This document shows, one piece after another, positions 50,402-61,015 of a stretch of 64,000 nucleotides of DNA. Within the stretch, counting starts at the first letter, position 1, and every line of letters begins with the position of its first letter. The notes under the pieces are model-generated. The model saw only the letters and a program-made list of their open reading frames with translations. It made no database searches and was not told the DNA's origin. The stretch covers positions 82,293 through 146,292 of the forward strand of contig NZ_FPAQ01000001.1 of assembly GCF_900116405.1 (NCBI RefSeq). The letters are read 5' to 3'. A program made the translations under genes and the position numbers. The stretch comes from Halomonas saccharevitans (GTDB lineage: Bacteria > Pseudomonadota > Gammaproteobacteria > Pseudomonadales > Halomonadaceae).

Positions 50402-51586
50402 ATGTTCGAACTGGTAGATAGCGCACCCTCCAGCAGTGCAGTCATCAAGGTTATCGGTGTCGGGGGCGGTGGCGGTAACGCCGTCAACCACATGGTTGAG
50501 AGCAACATCGAGGGCGTCGAGTTCATCTGCGCCAACACCGATGCCCAGGCCCTCAAGCGGGTCGCCGCCAAGACCGTGCTCCAGCTCGGCAGCGAGATCA
50601 CGAAAGGGCTCGGCGCCGGTGCCAACCCCGACGTCGGTCGTCAGGCCGCCATGGAAGACCGTGAGCGCATCGCCGAACTGCTCGGCGGGGCCGACATGGT
50701 CTTCATCACCGCCGGCATGGGCGGGGGTACTGGCACCGGCGGCGCGCCCGTGGTCGCCCAGGTAGCCAAGGAACTGGGCATTCTTACCGTCGCCGTGGTG
50801 ACGCGCCCCTTCCCGTTCGAGGGTCCTAAGCGCATGCGCGCCGCCGAGGAGGGCATGAAGGAGCTCTCCGAGCACGTCGACTCGCTGATCACCATCCCCA
50901 ACGAGAAGCTGCTCTCGGTGCTGGGCAAGAGCGCGACCCTGCTGACCGCCTTCAGTGCGGCCAATGATGTGCTGCTGGGGGCCGTGCAGGGCATCGCCGA
51001 GCTGATCACCAGCCCCGGCATCATCAACGTCGACTTCGCCGACGTGCGCACCGTGATGTCCGAGATGGGCATGGCGATGATGGGCACCGGCGGCGCCACC
51101 GGCGAGAATCGCGCCCGCGAGGCCGCTGAGAAGGCCATCCGCAGCCCGCTCCTCGAGGACATCGACCTCCATGGCGCCCGCGGCATCCTGGTCAACATCA
51201 CCGCTGGCCCAGATCTCTCCATCGGCGAGTTCAACGACGTGGGTGCCACCGTTCAGGAGTTCGCCTCCCAGGATGCGACCATCGTGGTTGGTACCTCCAT
51301 CGACATGGACATGACCGACGAGCTGCGCGTGACCGTGGTCGCGGCCGGCCTCGACGGCCAGCAGGCGCAGAAATCGGCCGCCCGTGAGGCGTCTTCGCGC
51401 CGTGCCGAAACCGGCGGCTACCGCCAGCGTCCGCCGGCAGCTGCCAGTCGTGGTCAGGCCGCGGCGGCAACCAAGCCGGAGCCCCAGGAGGCGCCGCGGC
51501 CCAAGGCTCAGCCTGAGAAGCGCCCCTCCCAAGAGCTCGATGACTATCTGGACATTCCCGCCTTTCTGCGCCGCCAAGCCGATTGA
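50402..51586 (+). CDS. ftsZ: Cell division protein FtsZ
   Basis: This 394-residue tubulin homologue has the GTP-binding signature [20 protein letters not shown], an N-terminal [20 protein letters not shown], the T7-loop region, an Ala/Pro/Gln-rich linker (about residues 320-375), and the C-terminal peptide [14 protein letters not shown] that binds FtsA and ZipA. AGGAGA precedes the ATG at 50402. The longer open frame upstream is a shadow of ftsA. Confidence 0.99.
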   Translation: MFELVDSAPSSSAVIKVIGVGGGGGNAVNHMVESNIEGVEFICANTDAQALKRVAAKTVLQLGSEITKGLGAGANPDVGRQAAMEDRERIAELLGGADMVFITAGMGGGTGTGGAPVVAQVAKELGILTVAVVTRPFPFEGPKRMRAAEEGMKELSEHVDSLITIPNEKLLSVLGKSATLLTAFSAANDVLLGAVQGIAELITSPGIINVDFADVRTVMSEMGMAMMGTGGATGENRAREAAEKAIRSPLLEDIDLHGARGILVNITAGPDLSIGEFNDVGATVQEFASQDATIVVGTSIDMDMTDELRVTVVAAGLDGQQAQKSAAREASSRRAETGGYRQRPPAAASRGQAAAATKPEPQEAPRPKAQPEKRPSQELDDYLDIPAFLRRQAD

Positions 51587-51628
51587 GGCGGCCTATTGCG
51601 TGAATAGCGGGCACCGGGTCATCTTTCT

Positions 51629-51657
51629 TTGTTGAAACGGCCGTTCGGTGTTATAGT
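51629..51657 (+). promoter_or_regulatory. Promoter for lpxC
   Basis: TTGTTG (51629-51634) and TATAGT (51652-51657) are separated by 17 bp, 40 nt upstream of the lpxC ATG and after the ftsZ stop. Confidence 0.6.
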
Positions 51658-51697
51658 GAACGCTGTTTGATAACCAATGACTGCCTGGCGACTGCCC

Positions 51698-52609
51698 ATG
51701 ATCAGACAACGAACCCTTAAGAATGTCATCCGCGCCACCGGTGTCGGCCTGCACTCCGGCAAGAAGGTCTACCTGACGCTGCGTCCGGCGCCGGCCGACA
51801 CCGGGATCGTCTTCGTGCGCACTGATCTCGAGCCCGAGGTGCAGATACCGGCTCGCGCCGAGCACGTCACCGATACCACTCTGTGCACCGCACTATCAGC
51901 GGGTGGAGCCAAGGTCGCGACCGTCGAGCACCTGATGTCGGCCTTCGCCGGCCTCGGCATCGACAACGCCTACGTCGACGTCAGCGCGCCCGAGGTGCCG
52001 ATCATGGACGGTAGCGCGGGGCCCTTCGTCTTCCTGATCCAGTCGGCGGGTATCTCCGAGCAGAATGCTCCAAAGAAATTCATCCGCATCAAGCGTGAGA
52101 TCGTGGTGCGCGAAGACGACAAGGAGGCCATCTTCCTGCCTCACCAGGGCTTCAAGGTCTCCTTTGCCATCGACTTCGATCACCCGGTATTCGAGGGGCA
52201 GTCGCAGACCGCGATGGTGGACTTCTCCACCACCTCCTTCGTCAAGGAAGTGTCCCGGGCGCGGACCTTCGGGTTCATGCGTGATCTCGAGTACCTGCGT
52301 GCCAACAACCTGGCGCTGGGTGGCAGCCTCGATAATGCCATCGTGGTCGACGACTACCGCATCGTGAATGAGGGTGGGCTGCGCTACGACGACGAGTTCG
52401 TCAAGCATAAGGTCCTCGATGCCATCGGCGATCTCTACCAGCTCGGATACAGCCTGATCGGCGAGTTCCGCGGCGTGAAGTCGGGACACGCCCTGAACAA
52501 CCAGCTGTGCCGTGCGCTGCTGGCTCAGCCGGAGGCCTGGGAGCTCGTTACCTTCGAGGGCGAGGCCGAGAAGGCCCCGATTTCCTATGCGGCGCCCGCC
52601 ATGGCTTGA
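51698..52609 (+). CDS. lpxC: UDP-3-O-acyl-N-acetylglucosamine deacetylase LpxC
   Basis: This 303-residue zinc deacetylase begins [20 protein letters not shown]. It contains [20 protein letters not shown] with the first zinc His, and [15 protein letters not shown] and [10 protein letters not shown] with the other catalytic residues. It performs the committed step of lipid A synthesis. The ATG at 51698 matches E. coli; the ATG at 51677 would add seven residues. The C-terminus ends in a nonpolar tail (AAPAMA) at the position of the FtsH degron in E. coli. Confidence 0.98.
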   Translation: MIRQRTLKNVIRATGVGLHSGKKVYLTLRPAPADTGIVFVRTDLEPEVQIPARAEHVTDTTLCTALSAGGAKVATVEHLMSAFAGLGIDNAYVDVSAPEVPIMDGSAGPFVFLIQSAGISEQNAPKKFIRIKREIVVREDDKEAIFLPHQGFKVSFAIDFDHPVFEGQSQTAMVDFSTTSFVKEVSRARTFGFMRDLEYLRANNLALGGSLDNAIVVDDYRIVNEGGLRYDDEFVKHKVLDAIGDLYQLGYSLIGEFRGVKSGHALNNQLCRALLAQPEAWELVTFEGEAEKAPISYAAPAMA

Positions 52610-52654
52610 AGCCGCCAGGGCCTGAAGCCAAAAGCGGCACCGGGCAGTCTCAAG

Positions 52655-52687
52655 AACGCCGCCATCCGAGAGGATGGCGGCGTTTTC
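52655..52687 (+). terminator. Intrinsic terminator after lpxC
   Basis: AACGCCGCCATCC (52655-52667) and GGATGGCGGCGTT (52672-52684) form a perfect 13-bp stem with a GAGA tetraloop, followed by TTTTC. It lies between lpxC and the convergent dciA. Confidence 0.9.
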
Positions 52688-52711
52688 GTGTGCGTCCTGT
52701 TCGAGAGCCGC

Positions 52712-53170
52712 TCAGGGTTTCTCGGCGTGGGCAGCCAGTCGTTCCAGGGCGCGCTTGAGGCCGGGGTCGTCGACGTCGGCGGCGCAGCTCGTGATCTCAT
52801 CGGCGGCCTTCTCCGGCAGGTGGCGGGTCTGGCGCAACGGCGGGCGGGTCGGGCGCACGGGCCGCACCTTGAGGGTGAAGCCGGTGACCGCCTCGAACCC
52901 AGGCAGCTGGTGCAGCAGGCCGAGCAGTCGCGGCTGCTCGTAGCGCAGCCGGGTCAGCCAGACGGCGCGGTCGGTGATCAGCGCGAGCCGCCCCTGATGG
53001 AAGCCGCCGACGAAGACATGTTCGCGCATCTCCTCGGGCAGATGGTCGCGCAGATGGGCCTGGGCCCGCTCGACCAGGGTGGCCATACGCATCAAGGCGC
53101 CTAGCTCGCCGCGACCTTCCAGCAGGCGGGACATGGGCTGTGCTCGGAACCGCTTAACCTTTATACTCAT
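52712..53170 (-). CDS. dciA: DciA family helicase-loading protein (DUF721)
   Basis: This 152-residue basic protein begins MSIKVKRFRAQPMSRLLEGR and carries the DUF721 core (EHVFVGGFHQGRLALITDRA and VWLTRLRYEQPRLLGLL), a KH-like fold, followed by a disordered tail. DciA is the ancestral loader of the DnaB replicative helicase in bacteria lacking DnaC. Position between lpxC and secA matches Pseudomonas. It is divergent from the short ORF in front of secA. Confidence 0.9.
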   Translation of the reverse strand: MSIKVKRFRAQPMSRLLEGRGELGALMRMATLVERAQAHLRDHLPEEMREHVFVGGFHQGRLALITDRAVWLTRLRYEQPRLLGLLHQLPGFEAVTGFTLKVRPVRPTRPPLRQTRHLPEKAADEITSCAADVDDPGLKRALERLAAHAEKP

Positions 53171-53276
53171 CTGCTTGATTCTCGGGGTCGAAGCCCTGCC
53201 GTTATCCGTCGGCCGCCATGATCCAGGCGGCCCTTGAACAGCCAGAGCCTAGCACGCACCGGAGGCCGTCGACAGC

Positions 53277-53633
53277 ATGCCCGCCGCCATCACCGACAAC
53301 TGCGCCGGCCCCCAGGGCTCGCGGCGCATGCGCCGCGCGACGCGCTGGTGGCTGGCCGGTCTGCTGGTAGGTTGCCTGTTGCCGGCGGGCCTCGCCCAGC
53401 TGGAATCCCTGCGCCCCGTCGAGCGGGCCGCCCAGGTCAGCCTGCTGGTGCCCGTGCTGCTGCGCGTGCGCTCCCGCCTCCAGGCGCGCAGTCGCGCTCT
53501 GGGGCGCTGGGTCCGCCGCCGCATGGGCTGGCCACTTGCGACGCGGCGAAGCCTTCCGCGTCCCGCGCCCCCCTGTTTTCCGGTTGCCGCCCATGACGTC
53601 CTGTCGCGCCGTGGCCCTCCCGCCGGCCGCTGA
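53277..53633 (+). CDS. Unrecognised small ORF upstream of secA; candidate secretion-monitor leader peptide
   Basis: This is a 118-codon frame that I do not recognise as a known family. GGAGG lies 11 nt before the ATG at 53277. Residues 19-41 form a basic-then-hydrophobic stretch (RRATRWWLAGLLVGCLLPAG) ending in GLAQ, like a signal peptide or signal anchor. Residues 51-63 are a second, weaker hydrophobic patch; the rest is Arg-rich. The C-terminus is RRGPPAGR, with Arg-Gly-Pro-Pro at 112-115, plus an earlier RPAPP at 95-99. The stop is 69 nt before the secA ATG, the position of secM in enterobacteria. By inference this could be a translation-arrest peptide that senses Sec activity; it could also be a non-functional frame in GC-rich DNA. 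The intergenic distance to divergent dciA is 106 bp, enough for a promoter, though none is clear. Confidence 0.5.
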   Translation: MPAAITDNCAGPQGSRRMRRATRWWLAGLLVGCLLPAGLAQLESLRPVERAAQVSLLVPVLLRVRSRLQARSRALGRWVRRRMGWPLATRRSLPRPAPPCFPVAAHDVLSRRGPPAGR

Positions 53634-53702
53634 GCCACCGCCCCGGAGAGGTCGCGAGCCCTTGCCCGCGATGCGACATCATACGCAGCCACTGGATCCT
53701 TC

Positions 53703-56438
<2,736 letters not shown>

Positions 56439-56495
56439 GGCCGTGAGTTGAGGTGACGGGCCGGGCAAGTCCCGGTCGATAGAGGAGACGAGACG

Positions 56496-57725
56496 ATGGC
56501 AGTGGGCGAGACACGTTTTCCCGAGATGCCGCAGATCGCGGGGCTGCGGCTGGGCACCGCCATGGCCGGCATCAAGAAGCCCGAGCGCCGCGACCTGGTG
56601 GTGATCGAGATCCCCGAGGGGGCGAGGGTAGCGGGCACCTTCACCCGCAACGCCTTCTGCGCGGCGCCGGTGACGGTGGCCCGAGAGCATCTCGCCGCCT
56701 GCGTGGCGCGCGGCGAGGGCGCGCGCTACCTGGTGATCAACACCGGCAATGCCAATGCCGGTACCGGCGCGACGGGACTCAGTGACGCCCGGGCCACCTG
56801 TGCCGAGCTGGCGCGGCTGGCCGGCGTGGAGGCGCAGAGCGTGCTGCCGTTCTCCACCGGGGTGATCGGTGAGCCGCTGCCCATGGAGCGCCTGCTGGCC
56901 GGCCTGCCCGGCGCGGTACAGACCCTCGACGATGGGCCCGGGGCCTGGCGTGAGGCGGGCGAGGGCATCCTCACCACCGACACGCGAGCCAAGGGCGCCA
57001 GCATCACCCTCACGCTTGGCGACGAAACGGTGACCATCAACGGCATCGCCAAGGGCTCGGGCATGATCCGTCCCGACATGGCCACCATGCTGGCCTTCGT
57101 GGCCACCGATGCCGCCATCGAGCAGTCGCTGCTCGATGGGCTGCTGCGCGAGGCGGTGGAGCGCTCGTTCAACTGCATCACCGTGGACAGCGACACCTCG
57201 ACCAACGACGCCTGCCTGCTGATCGCCACCGGGCGTGGTGCGGCGGTGGTCGACGGCGAGGCACTCGAGCGCTTTCGCGAGGGGCTGCTGGAGGTGATGA
57301 CCGAGCTCGCCCAGGCGATCATTCGCGACGGCGAGGGCGCGACCAAGTTCGTCACCCTGAGGGTTGAGGGCGCGCACAGCCGTCGCGAGGCGCTGGACGT
57401 GGCCTTCACCGTGGCACACTCGCCGCTGGTCAAGACAGCGCTCTACGCCTCCGATGCCAACTGGGGGCGCATCCTCGCCGCGGTGGGTCGGGCGCCCGTC
57501 GAGGACTTCGACGTCGACCGCGTCACCATCGACCTGGGCGAGGTGCGCCTGGTCGAAAGCGGCGGTCGCGCTCCCGGCTATGTCGAGGAGGCCGGCAGCG
57601 CGGAGATGGCCCGCGAGGAGATCGAGATCCGCATCGCCCTGGGGCGCGGCGAGCAGGAGGCCACGGTCTGGACCTCGGACCTGTCCCACGACTACGTGAG
57701 CATCAACGCCGACTATCGTAGCTGA
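56496..57725 (+). CDS. argJ: Bifunctional glutamate N-acetyltransferase/amino-acid acetyltransferase ArgJ
   Basis: This 409-residue Ntn-hydrolase-like enzyme has the self-cleavage site in [20 protein letters not shown], with Thr197 becoming the nucleophile of the beta chain. It recycles acetyl groups from N-acetylornithine to glutamate in arginine synthesis and may also use acetyl-CoA. AGAGGAGACGAG precedes the ATG. It follows secA by 57 bp, the same order as in Pseudomonas. Confidence 0.97.
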   Translation: MAVGETRFPEMPQIAGLRLGTAMAGIKKPERRDLVVIEIPEGARVAGTFTRNAFCAAPVTVAREHLAACVARGEGARYLVINTGNANAGTGATGLSDARATCAELARLAGVEAQSVLPFSTGVIGEPLPMERLLAGLPGAVQTLDDGPGAWREAGEGILTTDTRAKGASITLTLGDETVTINGIAKGSGMIRPDMATMLAFVATDAAIEQSLLDGLLREAVERSFNCITVDSDTSTNDACLLIATGRGAAVVDGEALERFREGLLEVMTELAQAIIRDGEGATKFVTLRVEGAHSRREALDVAFTVAHSPLVKTALYASDANWGRILAAVGRAPVEDFDVDRVTIDLGEVRLVESGGRAPGYVEEAGSAEMAREEIEIRIALGRGEQEATVWTSDLSHDYVSINADYRS

Positions 57726-57758
57726 CCGAGTTTCTTGGTCGGCAATCAGACAGAAACC

Positions 57759-57780
57759 CCACACGGCCGAGGCCGTGTGG
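57759..57780 (+). terminator. Hairpin between argJ and the Nudix gene
   Basis: CCACACGGC and GCCGTGTGG form a 9-bp stem around CGAG. No T-run follows, and the downstream gene begins only 19 nt later, so it may modulate read-through rather than terminate. Confidence 0.35.
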
Positions 57781-57798
57781 AACAGCGGGTAGGAGTCA

Positions 57799-58755
57799 AT
57801 GAACGCAATGGTGAAGAGAAGGGTGCACGTGGCGGCGGCCGCCATCATCAGTGCCGACGGCCGCGAGGTGCTGCTGGCCCGTCGTCCCTCCAACGTCGAT
57901 CATGGCGGCCTCTGGGAGTTTCCCGGCGGCAAGCTGGCCCCCTACGAGACCGGCCTGGAGGCGCTCAAACGCGAGCTCCACGAGGAGCTGGGCGTGGAGA
58001 TTCGGCGCGCCCAGCCGCTGATCCGCATCCATCACGAATATTCCGACAAGCATATCCTGCTGGACGTATGGCAGGTGCATGACTTCGCCGGCGAGCCGTT
58101 CGGGCGCGAGGGGCAGGCCGTGCGCTGGGTGCCGATGAGCGATCTGGTCAACTATCCCTTCCCGGCGGCCAACCTGCCGATCCTGCGCGCGGTGATGCTG
58201 CCGACGGAGTATCTGATCACCGGGGAGGAGGCCGACGATTCTCGTTTCCAGGAGTGCCTGGTGCGTGCCCTCGACGAGGATGGCGTGCGCCTGGTGCAGC
58301 TGCGGGCCAAGTCGCTGGGCGAGGCGGATTACCTGAGCCGCGCCGAGCAGGCTCTCGAGCTCTGCCGGGCACGGGGCGCCCGGCTGGTGCTTAACGGCGA
58401 GCCGTCGCTGCTCGAAGCCGTGGACGCCGACGGCATCCATCTGACCAGCGATCGCCTGATGAGCCTGGAACGCCGTCCGGTGGCCGAGGCCAAGTGGCTG
58501 TCGGCCTCGACCCATGATCGCCGGCAGCTGGATCACGCGCGCCGCATCGGTTGCGATTTCGTGACCCTGTCGCCGCTGCGCACCACGCCCTCGCATCCCG
58601 AGGTGCCCCCCATCGGCTGGCACGACTTCCAGCAGCTGGTGGAGCACGCCGGCATGCCGGTCTTCGCACTGGGCGGCATGACCCGCTTCGATGCCCATCA
58701 CGCGCGCGCCGTGGGCGCCCAGGGCATCGCCTCGATCCGCGATTTCTGGAAGTAA
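57799..58755 (+). CDS. Nudix hydrolase (MutT-type) fused to a thiamine-phosphate-synthase-like domain
   Basis: This 318-residue two-domain protein has a complete Nudix box in the N-terminal half: G44, E50, then REL-HEELGV at 58-66. Residues 1-135 resemble MutT 8-oxo-dGTP diphosphatase. Residues 145-318 form a TIM-barrel like ThiE (GVRLVQLRAKSLGEADYLSR, ADGIHLTSDRLMSLE, FALGGMTRFDAHHARAVGAQ). This fusion is known in Pseudomonas and relatives beside argJ; the ThiE-like half probably does not act in thiamine synthesis, but its substrate is unknown. The ATG at 57799 has AGGAG only 3 nt away; the ATG at 57808 is also possible. Confidence 0.93.
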   Translation: MNAMVKRRVHVAAAAIISADGREVLLARRPSNVDHGGLWEFPGGKLAPYETGLEALKRELHEELGVEIRRAQPLIRIHHEYSDKHILLDVWQVHDFAGEPFGREGQAVRWVPMSDLVNYPFPAANLPILRAVMLPTEYLITGEEADDSRFQECLVRALDEDGVRLVQLRAKSLGEADYLSRAEQALELCRARGARLVLNGEPSLLEAVDADGIHLTSDRLMSLERRPVAEAKWLSASTHDRRQLDHARRIGCDFVTLSPLRTTPSHPEVPPIGWHDFQQLVEHAGMPVFALGGMTRFDAHHARAVGAQGIASIRDFWK

Positions 58756-58758
58756 TCA

Positions 58759-58786
58759 GCGCCGAGCTACAAGCGCCGAGCTACAA
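58759..58786. repeat. 14-bp perfect tandem duplication
   Basis: GCGCCGAGCTACAA occurs at 58759-58772 and again at 58773-58786, starting three bases after the stop of the Nudix-ThiE gene and running into the terminator stem. Confidence 0.8.
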
Positions 58787-58823
58787 GCAAACCCCGAGGC
58801 CCGTTGCCTCGGGGTTTGCTTTT
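58785..58823. terminator. Strong intrinsic terminator between Nudix-ThiE gene and aguB
   Basis: AAGCAAACCCCGAGGC (58785-58800) and GCCTCGGGGTTTGCTT (58806-58821) form a perfect 16-bp stem with loop CCGTT, followed by TT and preceded by A-rich sequence. It lies between convergent genes and is oriented best for the plus strand. Confidence 0.9.
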
Positions 58824-58860
58824 GCCTAGCAGCCCCCACACTTTTGGCGGCTTGGCCGCC

Positions 58861-59763
58861 TCAGTCCCGGTAGCGGCGGACCAGATCTCCGTAGGCGTCG
58901 ATACGCCGATCCCTGAGGTAGGGCCAGATGCGTCGCACGTCCTCGCTGCGCGCCATGTCCAGCGTCACCAGCATCCGCGCGGCCTCTTCGCCGGCGTGGG
59001 CCAGCAGCTCGCCCTGGGGGCCGCAGATGAAGCTGCCGCCCCAGAAATCGATACCCGGCGTGGCCCCGGAGGGATCCGCCTCGTGGCCGACACGGTTGGC
59101 GACGACCACCGGCAGGCCGTTGGCCACCCCGTGGCTGCGCTGGATGAGGGTCCAGGCCTCCTTCTGGCGCTGTTTTTCCGGGGTGTCGTCCGGCGGATGC
59201 CAGCCGATGGCGGTGGGGTAGAGCAGCAGCTCCGCGCCGGCGAGTGCCATCAGCCGCGCCGCCTCCGGGTACCACTGGTCCCAGCACACCAGCACGCCGA
59301 GCCGCCCAAGCGAGGTGTCGATCGGCGTGAAGCCCTGGTCGCGGGCGTCGTCCTGGTCGCCGGGGGTGAAGTAGAACTTCTCATAGAAACCCGGATCGTC
59401 GGGGATATGCATCTTGCGATAGTGGCCCACGCGGCCGCGATCGCGATCATAGACCACCGCGGTATTGTGGTAGAGGCCGGGCGCGCGGCGCTCGAACAGC
59501 GAGCCCACCAGCACGATGTCGAGCTCTTTCGCCAGCGCCGCCAGCCGAGTGCCGGTCGGCCCGTCGAGGGGCTCGGCCAGGTCGAAGACGTCGGTGTCCT
59601 CGGTCTGACAGAAGTAGTGGGTAGCGTGAAGCTCCTGGAGCATCACCAGCTGGGCGCCGGCGCCTGCCAGCTCGCGGATGCCGGCCTCGCTCTCATCGAG
59701 GCTTTTGGCCTTGTCGGGCCAGGCGGGCTGCTGGACCAGGCCCACCTTTAGATGACGGGACAT
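58861..59763 (-). CDS. aguB: N-carbamoylputrescine amidohydrolase AguB
   Basis: This 300-residue nitrilase-superfamily amidase has the catalytic triad Glu44 (LQELHATHYFC), Lys117 (GHYRKMHIPDDPGFYEKFYF) and Cys160 (GVLVCWDQWYPEAARLM). It hydrolyses N-carbamoylputrescine to putrescine, ammonia and CO2. The HATHYFCQTE and WDQWYPE segments are typical of AguB within the superfamily, and it is 52 bp after aguA. GAGGAGA precedes the ATG at 59763. Confidence 0.96.
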   Translation of the reverse strand: MSRHLKVGLVQQPAWPDKAKSLDESEAGIRELAGAGAQLVMLQELHATHYFCQTEDTDVFDLAEPLDGPTGTRLAALAKELDIVLVGSLFERRAPGLYHNTAVVYDRDRGRVGHYRKMHIPDDPGFYEKFYFTPGDQDDARDQGFTPIDTSLGRLGVLVCWDQWYPEAARLMALAGAELLLYPTAIGWHPPDDTPEKQRQKEAWTLIQRSHGVANGLPVVVANRVGHEADPSGATPGIDFWGGSFICGPQGELLAHAGEEAARMLVTLDMARSEDVRRIWPYLRDRRIDAYGDLVRRYRD

Positions 59764-59815
59764 GAATAAGTCTCCTCGTAGTTCGGTGTGCGAGGCTACC
59801 TCGGCGCCTCGTGCG

Positions 59816-60871
59816 TCACGCAACTGTCGTGTCCTTGGTGGCCAGGCTGCCGGCGGGCAGCTGCATGGTCAGGCAGTGCAGGCTGCCGTGCTGGCGAATC
59901 ACGCTCAGGCAGTCGATGGGGATGAGGTCGCGGCCCGGGAAGGCGCCGGCCAGGGCGCTAAGCGCCAGGCTATCGGCGGCGTCGCCGTAGGTCGGGACCA
60001 GCACGGCGCCGTTGATGATCAGGAAGTTGGCGTAGGTGGCGGGCAGGCGGTGGCCGTCCACCGGGTCATGGCAGGCGCGCGGCCAGGGCAGGGGCACCAG
60101 CCGGTAGGGCTCGCCGTCGGCGCGGCGCAGCGCCTTGAGCTCGGCCTCCATGGCGGCAAGCGCCGGGTAGTGGGAGTCCGTCGGGTCATCGCAGCGCACA
60201 TAGGCCAGCGTGGCCGGGTCGCAGAAGCGCACCAGGGTGTCGATGTGGCTGTCGGTGTCGTCGCCTTCCAGGTGGCCGTGGGTCAGCCACAATACCCGCG
60301 AGACCCCCAGGTCCTGCTTGAGGCGCGCCTCCATGGCCGCCCGATCGAGCTCGGGATTGCGGTTGGGGTTGAGCAGGCAGGCCTCGGTGGTCAGCAGGGT
60401 GCCCTCGCCGTCGGTTTCGATGGCGCCGCCCTCCAGCACCAGCTCGCTCGAGGTGACCGGGCAGGCGAAGGCGCCGGCCTCGGCCAGGCGCCGGGTCAGG
60501 GTGTTGTCCCGAGCGGCCTCGTACTTGCCGCCCCAGCCGGTGAAGACGTAGTCGAGCAGCCGCGGCGCCTTGCCCTCGGCCACGGCGATCGGGCCGTGGT
60601 CGCGCGCCCAGGTGTCGTCGGCGGGGGCGACCATCAGTCGCAGGCGAGCGGGGTCCACGCCCAGGCAGGCGAAGCGCCGAGTCAGGTGGCCACGGGTGGC
60701 CGCATCCGGCACGGCGATCAGCACGGCCTGATAGCGGGCGATGGCCACCACCATGGCCTCCAGGGTCGCCTCGATGCGCTCGAGCAGGGGCGCCCAGTCG
60801 CTGTCGGCGCCGGGCCAGGTGAGTTGCACGGCATCCTGGGGATGCCATTCGGGGAGCAGGCGATGGGCCAT
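59816..60871 (-). CDS. aguA: Agmatine deiminase AguA
   Basis: This 351-residue PPAD-fold enzyme begins MAHRLLPEWHPQDAVQLTWP. It has DDTWARDHGPIAV, a His/Asp-containing THGHLEGDDTDSHIDTLVRF, and the catalytic Cys333 near the C-terminus in GSLHCLTMQLP. It deiminates agmatine to N-carbamoylputrescine, the substrate of AguB. The open frame extends far upstream as a shadow of lolC; the ATG at 60871 gives the family N-terminus. The pair makes putrescine from arginine via agmatine. Confidence 0.96.
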   Translation of the reverse strand: MAHRLLPEWHPQDAVQLTWPGADSDWAPLLERIEATLEAMVVAIARYQAVLIAVPDAATRGHLTRRFACLGVDPARLRLMVAPADDTWARDHGPIAVAEGKAPRLLDYVFTGWGGKYEAARDNTLTRRLAEAGAFACPVTSSELVLEGGAIETDGEGTLLTTEACLLNPNRNPELDRAAMEARLKQDLGVSRVLWLTHGHLEGDDTDSHIDTLVRFCDPATLAYVRCDDPTDSHYPALAAMEAELKALRRADGEPYRLVPLPWPRACHDPVDGHRLPATYANFLIINGAVLVPTYGDAADSLALSALAGAFPGRDLIPIDCLSVIRQHGSLHCLTMQLPAGSLATKDTTVA

Positions 60872-61015
60872 GGGTGCGAGTCTCGTGCGGGTCGTGACGG
60901 CGCAATGTAGGCCGCCGCCGTCAATGATGCAATGATCGCGCAAGCGGCCGCCAGCGGCGATGCAGGGGCGGGCAAAAAACCGTACCATGGGCGCCCGCCG
61001 ACAAGGAACGTTCCC

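Noticed and set aside
53361..53375. LVGC in the ORF before secA as a lipoprotein lipobox
   Set aside because: The Cys is followed by more hydrophobic residues, so it lies inside the membrane-spanning stretch, which is unlike a lipoprotein cleavage site.
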